Origin: Anagrus nilaparvatae
Lineage: Eukaryota; Arthropoda; Insecta; Hymenoptera; Mymaridae
Length of the DNA stretch: 64,000 bases
Direction: 5' to 3'
Assembly: GCA_022575985.1 (NCBI GenBank)
Contig: JAKSXM010000237.1
Span: 2,808,501-2,872,500, forward strand
Shown here one piece after another: positions 59,946-64,000 of the stretch. Position 1 is the first letter of the stretch. Each line of letters opens with the position of its first letter. A program made the position numbers and the translations under genes. A model generated the notes under the pieces. That model had not been told where the DNA came from and ran no database searches. It saw only the letters and a list, made by a program, of their open reading frames with translations.

Positions 59946-59952
59946 TATATAT

Positions 59953-60900
59953 TTAGAAAATATTTGGGCGATGAATAGAAGTAATTAAAATTTAAAAGAG
60001 TTTCAATTTTAAAATTTGGTATTTAAGTTCTAGGGTCAATTTTTGTAACAAATTAGTGTTCTGTTCTGTTTATAAAATTGACTAAAGAAGTTCGCAGGAT
60101 CTCTTTCGTGACCCATGCACGTGCTTGCACAGACTGAAACCGACCAACTACTATGGTAACTCGTGGAGTTGATTATTGGCGAGCGATGTGCATGCATGGT
60201 CTGCACCGTGGGGGAATCGGATTTCTTGTTCCGAATTGAAATTATTTAAAGTTCAAATTATTTGAGTTTAGAAGTATGAAACATCATTCTTTTATTAGGA
60301 AACAAGAAAGTTATCTGTTGTAAATTCAGAATAAAAAGAGATTATAAAGAATTTGATGATTGTAAACCGTACGTTTTTTTGAAAGAGTTTTAATTAATAA
60401 TAAAACAAAATAATAAAAACAAAACAATGTAATACTACTGTATAAATATATTACTAAAGAGTATGTTTTTAAATACTAGGATTAAAAAAAAATTTTTTAA
60501 ATGTACAACATGAATAATGAACTTAATGATGCATTATATGGAAAATACGATGATTATATTAGAGAAAGACAAAAGGTTGATGGAAATTATCTTCATCAAA
60601 ATATGCAAAAAAGAATATTGTGAAATGAATAAGAATAATAAGAGTTATGAGTGTAAATTAGAGTGTTTAGGGAATATTTTTGTTGAGAAAGAGTATGAGT
60701 GATCAGAATTGATAAAATTTTTTTTGAGGTTAAATCCAGATATCTAACGAAGTTTATAATTTCACATCTAGAACCACAATTTCACAAAAGTCAATGAATG
60801 ATTCAGAGTCAAATAATGCAAATACTGAAAACTTAGCGAAATAGTAGGACTGACTGGATAAAGTTAAAACATTTATTCAAAGTATTTATGTAGGAGATAA
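59953..60900. other. Region upstream of the gag relic, possible LTR/leader
   Basis: A moderately GC-rich stretch (60080-60240) with GTGCATGCATGG and nearby inverted TGCATGCA-like motifs could be part of an LTR, but no TG...CA pair was found. A short open piece (from ATG 60510, MNNELNDALYGKYDDYIRER) ends at TGA (about 60625) and may be the gag start. Confidence 0.35.
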
Positions 60901-61620
60901 TTCAGCCCTGAAATTTTAAACATTATAACAAAAGAGATTATAGACAAGATCATAGTACAGCATCAAGAAGAATCAGACAACCAAAAACTCAAACTCAATA
61001 ATGCAGAAATCCGAAAGAGACAGATACAATGCTTGAATCCATTAAATATTCAGAGGGTATACAAGCTGACGCCAAAAGCCAGTTTTAAGAACCTCAAGAC
61101 AGAGTTAACGAGTTCTCAACTACTGGATGTAATTTATCTAAATAGAAAAGATTTAGTAGGATTACTAGAGGAAAAAAATTAACTTGAGGGAAAACATGGT
61201 CAAAGATATTATCATGAGAAGCATTGATGAAGAATATCACAAGAAAATTTTGGGGTTAACAGAGCCTCAAGAAATCTTAAAGAAATTAAGAGAAAGCAGA
61301 AAAGGTGAGGTTAGCACTACACCAACTTCGTTAAGAACGAAATCATATAACTTAAGAATGGGAAGTGGTGAACGAGTGCACACCTTCTGTGAGCGATTTG
61401 ATCAAATAATAAGAGAACGAGTTGAGTGATGATTCTCAAAATTTCAGGGAAGAAGAAAAATGCTTAACCTTTTATCAAGCAGTAATTGGAGCACTGTCTG
61501 CGGTTAGGCGTACTGACTCTGCATTTATATCTTTTACGGGAAAAGAAATGTCCATGGAAGCCTTAAGAAATTCAATGCAATGTAGCCGCGATTTCTACGA
61601 TAGGTTCATTAAAAGCTTTT
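60901..61620 (+). pseudogene. Copia-like gag relic
   Basis: Three frames join into one gag-like product. The first ends at TAA 61180-61182 (RVYKLTPKASFKNLKTELTS ... LVGLLEEKN). The second covers about 61184-61429 (KDIIMRSIDEEYHKKILGLT, TSLRTKSYNLRMGSGERVHT, FCERFDQIIRER). The third covers about 61422-61620 (LSDDSQNFREEEKCLTFYQA). The order of an N-terminal region, a helical middle with an EILKKL block, and SLRTKSYNLRM then FCERFD is that of Copia-type (UBN2-like) gag. No zinc knuckle, protease or pol follows. At least two frameshifts make it a pseudogene. Confidence 0.55.
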
Positions 61621-62519
61621 AGGAGGTATGAAAAAGGGTTTCTTATTACATTTCAGCCGCAATTTTTTTTTAACTTCAAATTCCGTTCATTTTTACGGCG
61701 TATGACCAAAAACTTTTTGAAATACAAATTTTAAGACAAAAAAATTTTATGTTCTTTCTTCAATCGGTAAAAGGACCATGTAAGACAATTAAAAATGAGC
61801 GATATAATTAAAATTTCTCTATATAAAATAAATTGCTGCTGCTAAAAATTTGTCTACACTGAGAAACCGAAACCATTGAAGCAATGACTAAGAAGCAATT
61901 GATATATTCCAATGATGGATATCATACATTCAATGGCGAGATTGAAATTATTTCTAGTATATTAAGTATCAAGGGCGCAAAAGTTTTCAAACTAGACCGA
62001 GTGCTCGGCGAAGCCGGGCTTAAGTTATATGTGTTCACGCTTGTGTCTAAAGTATTTCACCCATGGTGCTCACAATATTTTTTGCCAAACTTTGCGTAGA
62101 ACGAGTTTCCGAAAATTCTTTGCAAAGTTTTACGCCCGGGAGGACAAAAAAATATTTAAAGCTATTGAAATGATTTTTAATACATATCATTTCAATCTAT
62201 TTATTAATAGAAGATAACAAAAAATTTATTTTTTTGTTTTATCATATATTTTTATTTACATTTGGGTCGATATTCCTCAAGTATATGTAAACATAATTCT
62301 TGGGTCTTCAAATCGGTCCCAAAATATTATTCGCTCAAAGTACTATCGAAAATAAGTTACCTCTCCAAATTTTAGACTCCTTGATCTTCTCCTTGATTTT
62401 TCACAGCCAAATTACTTTTATTTGTGCTTATTATTTTTTTAAATTTTAAGAGCGCAAAAATTACTAAAAACTCTCTCAGACTCTTATTTTATTGCAAAAA
62501 AAATTTTCCTCTTAAGCCC
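61621..62519. other. Dispersed repeat and AT-rich DNA
   Basis: Positions 61636-61810 match 6046-6232. The open frames at 61884-62217 carry no known domain. GAGTGCTCGGCGAAGCCGGG at 61999 is a small GC-rich stem. Confidence 0.4.
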
Positions 62520-62679
62520 GGATAGGAAATTTCCCTGGCTATCTAATTCCGTGATTTACATTTTTTTTTCGAGCTGCGCATGCGCAAGAAATCAAATAAA
62601 TACGTTCGAACTTTTAGTTTTCATAACTCCTCTGCTGACAAACCAATTTTACTTATTAAGAGCACAAAATTTTTGTCTA

Positions 62680-64000
62680 CATGTAGACTTCTTATGGTAA
62701 AATTTTTGTTTTTTTTTTGGCTCCCTTTAAAAACTAGAGCAAAAAAACTGATTCCAAAATTTTCATTTATTAAAAATTTCAAATTTCCCGCCAAGTCACG
62801 TGACCAATCAAAAATCTGACAAGAAATTTGCATTCCGCAGGAAATTTTACATAAGGATATATATGTTCATGTTTTTGAAAGCTTATATGTTGAGACAGCG
62901 AAATTTGAAAGAATTCCCCGATTAATTTGTCGATTAATTTAGCACTATTAAAAAAAAAATAATAAAAAATAGGGTTAAATCCAGCTGAATGGTGTTGTTT
63001 TGCAAAATGACCTTTACCGATTGACTTCAAATTCGGCAAATGTTTATATATATATATAAAACATGATTTCTCCCAATTATTTTGTCCTCTAGGTACAAAA
63101 GTGCCCACATTAGGCCCATTTGAATTTTTTTGGAAGTTTTCAAATTTATCATATTATTTTTAAATTTTTTAAATTTAAATTAATTTTTTAAATTTTTTAT
63201 AATTTTTTTAGCAATTAATTTATAAAACCGAAAAGATGCAAAAAAAAATATTTTTAATAGATACACCTATGGAAAATTTCCCGGTGAATTCGATTTTTTG
63301 GTTGGTATTAGCCTAAAATGCTTCAAGACGCCAGAAAATGAAGATTTTGGCCTCTAATTTTAATTTTTTAGAAATTCAAATTACCGCATTTGTGGTCGAA
63401 ATCTTTATTTTCTGGCGTCTTCAAGCATTTTAGGCTAATACCAACCAAAAAATCGAATTCACTGGGAAAATTTCCATAGGACTATCTATTAAAAATATTT
63501 TTTTTTTGCATCTTTTCTATTTTATAAATTAATTGCTAAAAAAATTATGAGTAAATTTGAAAACTTCCAAAAAAATACAAATGGGCCCAATGTGGGCACT
63601 TTTGTACCTAGAGGGCTAAATAATTGGGAGGAATCATGTTTCATATATATAAAAACATGTGCTAAATTTAAAGTCAATCGGTGAAGGTCATTTTGCAAAA
63701 CGACACCATTCAGCTGGATTTAACCCTATTTTTTACTTTTTTTTGCTAAATTAATCGACATGAAACGGGAAATTCTTTCAAATTTCGATGCTTCAACATA
63801 TAAGCTTGCAAGAACATGAAAATATATATCCTAGGGTAAAATTTCCCGCGGAATCCAAATTTTTTGTCAGATTTTTGATTGGTCACATGACGTGGCGGAA
63901 AATTTGAAATTTTTAAAAAATGAAATTTTTGGAATCATTTTTTTTACTCTAGTTTTTTAAGGACACCAAAAAACAAAACAAAAATTTTACCATAGAAGTG
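62680..64000. repeat. Large imperfect palindrome running off the window
   Basis: The left arm (62680-63352) and right arm (63398-64000) are inverted copies around a centre near 63375. Examples are CTTCAAGACGCCAGAAAATG against its complement, and the block with CACGTGACCAATCAAAAATC against GATTTTTGATTGGTCACATG. The outer end of the right arm is beyond the window. GCGCATGCGC lies just outside at 62576. No ORF is conserved between arms. Confidence 0.75.

Larger units (their letters stand above)
55927..59952 (-). mobile_element. Inverted, circularly permuted copy of 35148-39138
   Basis: The block is bounded by two identical 33-bp direct repeats (55927-55959 and 59920-59952; core ACTTTAGCGGTAACA). 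Positions 55960-56690 match the complement of 35148-35880. From about 56690 onwards it matches the complement of 39138 back to 35885. The repeat-to-repeat length is 3993 bp; the source interval between its two TGAAAAA sites is 3991 bp. Confidence 0.85.

Noticed and set aside
55927..59952. Proviral segment of a wasp polydnavirus, considered because of circle formation between direct repeats
   Set aside because: No virulence-type genes or known junction motifs are seen, and the content is entirely transposon fragments also present elsewhere in the window.
61884..62217. Overlapping open frames of 62-71 codons
   Set aside because: No recognisable domain, no splice support and different frames overlapping.

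Overview
The window is very AT-rich, intron-containing eukaryotic DNA made almost entirely of transposable elements and their debris. The best guess is an insect, possibly a parasitoid wasp or another AT-rich arthropod. The reasons are the Mutator-like transposase/exonuclease gene, an R1-type LINE tail, jockey-like and Copia-like relics, a hAT relic and very many non-autonomous Helitrons. The species cannot be told from the sequence. Only one locus looks like a multi-exon protein gene (167-4415), and it is damaged. No bacterial features, CRISPR arrays or intact host genes were seen.

Layout. 167-4415: eight-exon gene joining a Mutator-like transposase domain to a DEDDh exonuclease domain. 5057-5606: 5'-truncated R1-type LINE with a 16-bp target duplication. 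5607-8636: AT-rich repeats and two tandem-repeat families. 8637-27132: a solo LTR with 4-bp target duplication, split by about 17.8 kb of nested Helitrons. Inside them sits an 11-kb foldback element (12177-23183) with zinc-finger-derived repeats, a GATC-rich 13-bp array and a 4.8-kb array of about 260-bp units. 27137-33650: satellites holding a broken jockey-like LINE and a 2.3-kb element with TA target duplication. 33992-39145: foldback, Ginger-like and Helitron units. 39146-53178: inverted satellites, many Helitron fragments, a 417-bp hairpin element and two inverted copies of a 0.8-kb element. 53179-55294: hAT element with perfect 8-bp target duplication, carrying a TTAA-flanked element. 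55927-59952: inverted, circularly permuted copy of 35148-39138. 59953-64000: Copia-like gag relic and the start of a large palindrome that runs off the window.

The most striking observation is the permuted copy. Its arrangement fits a circle of about 3.99 kb closed at a 7-bp microhomology and later inserted by a single crossover at a 33-bp identity around a Ginger-like terminus. Three elements (the 11-kb foldback, the hAT and the 2.3-kb TA element) can be checked against an uninterrupted paralogous target in the same window. Helitron families are named HelA to HelE, and other repeats P, Q, sat1 and sat2, for this annotation only.
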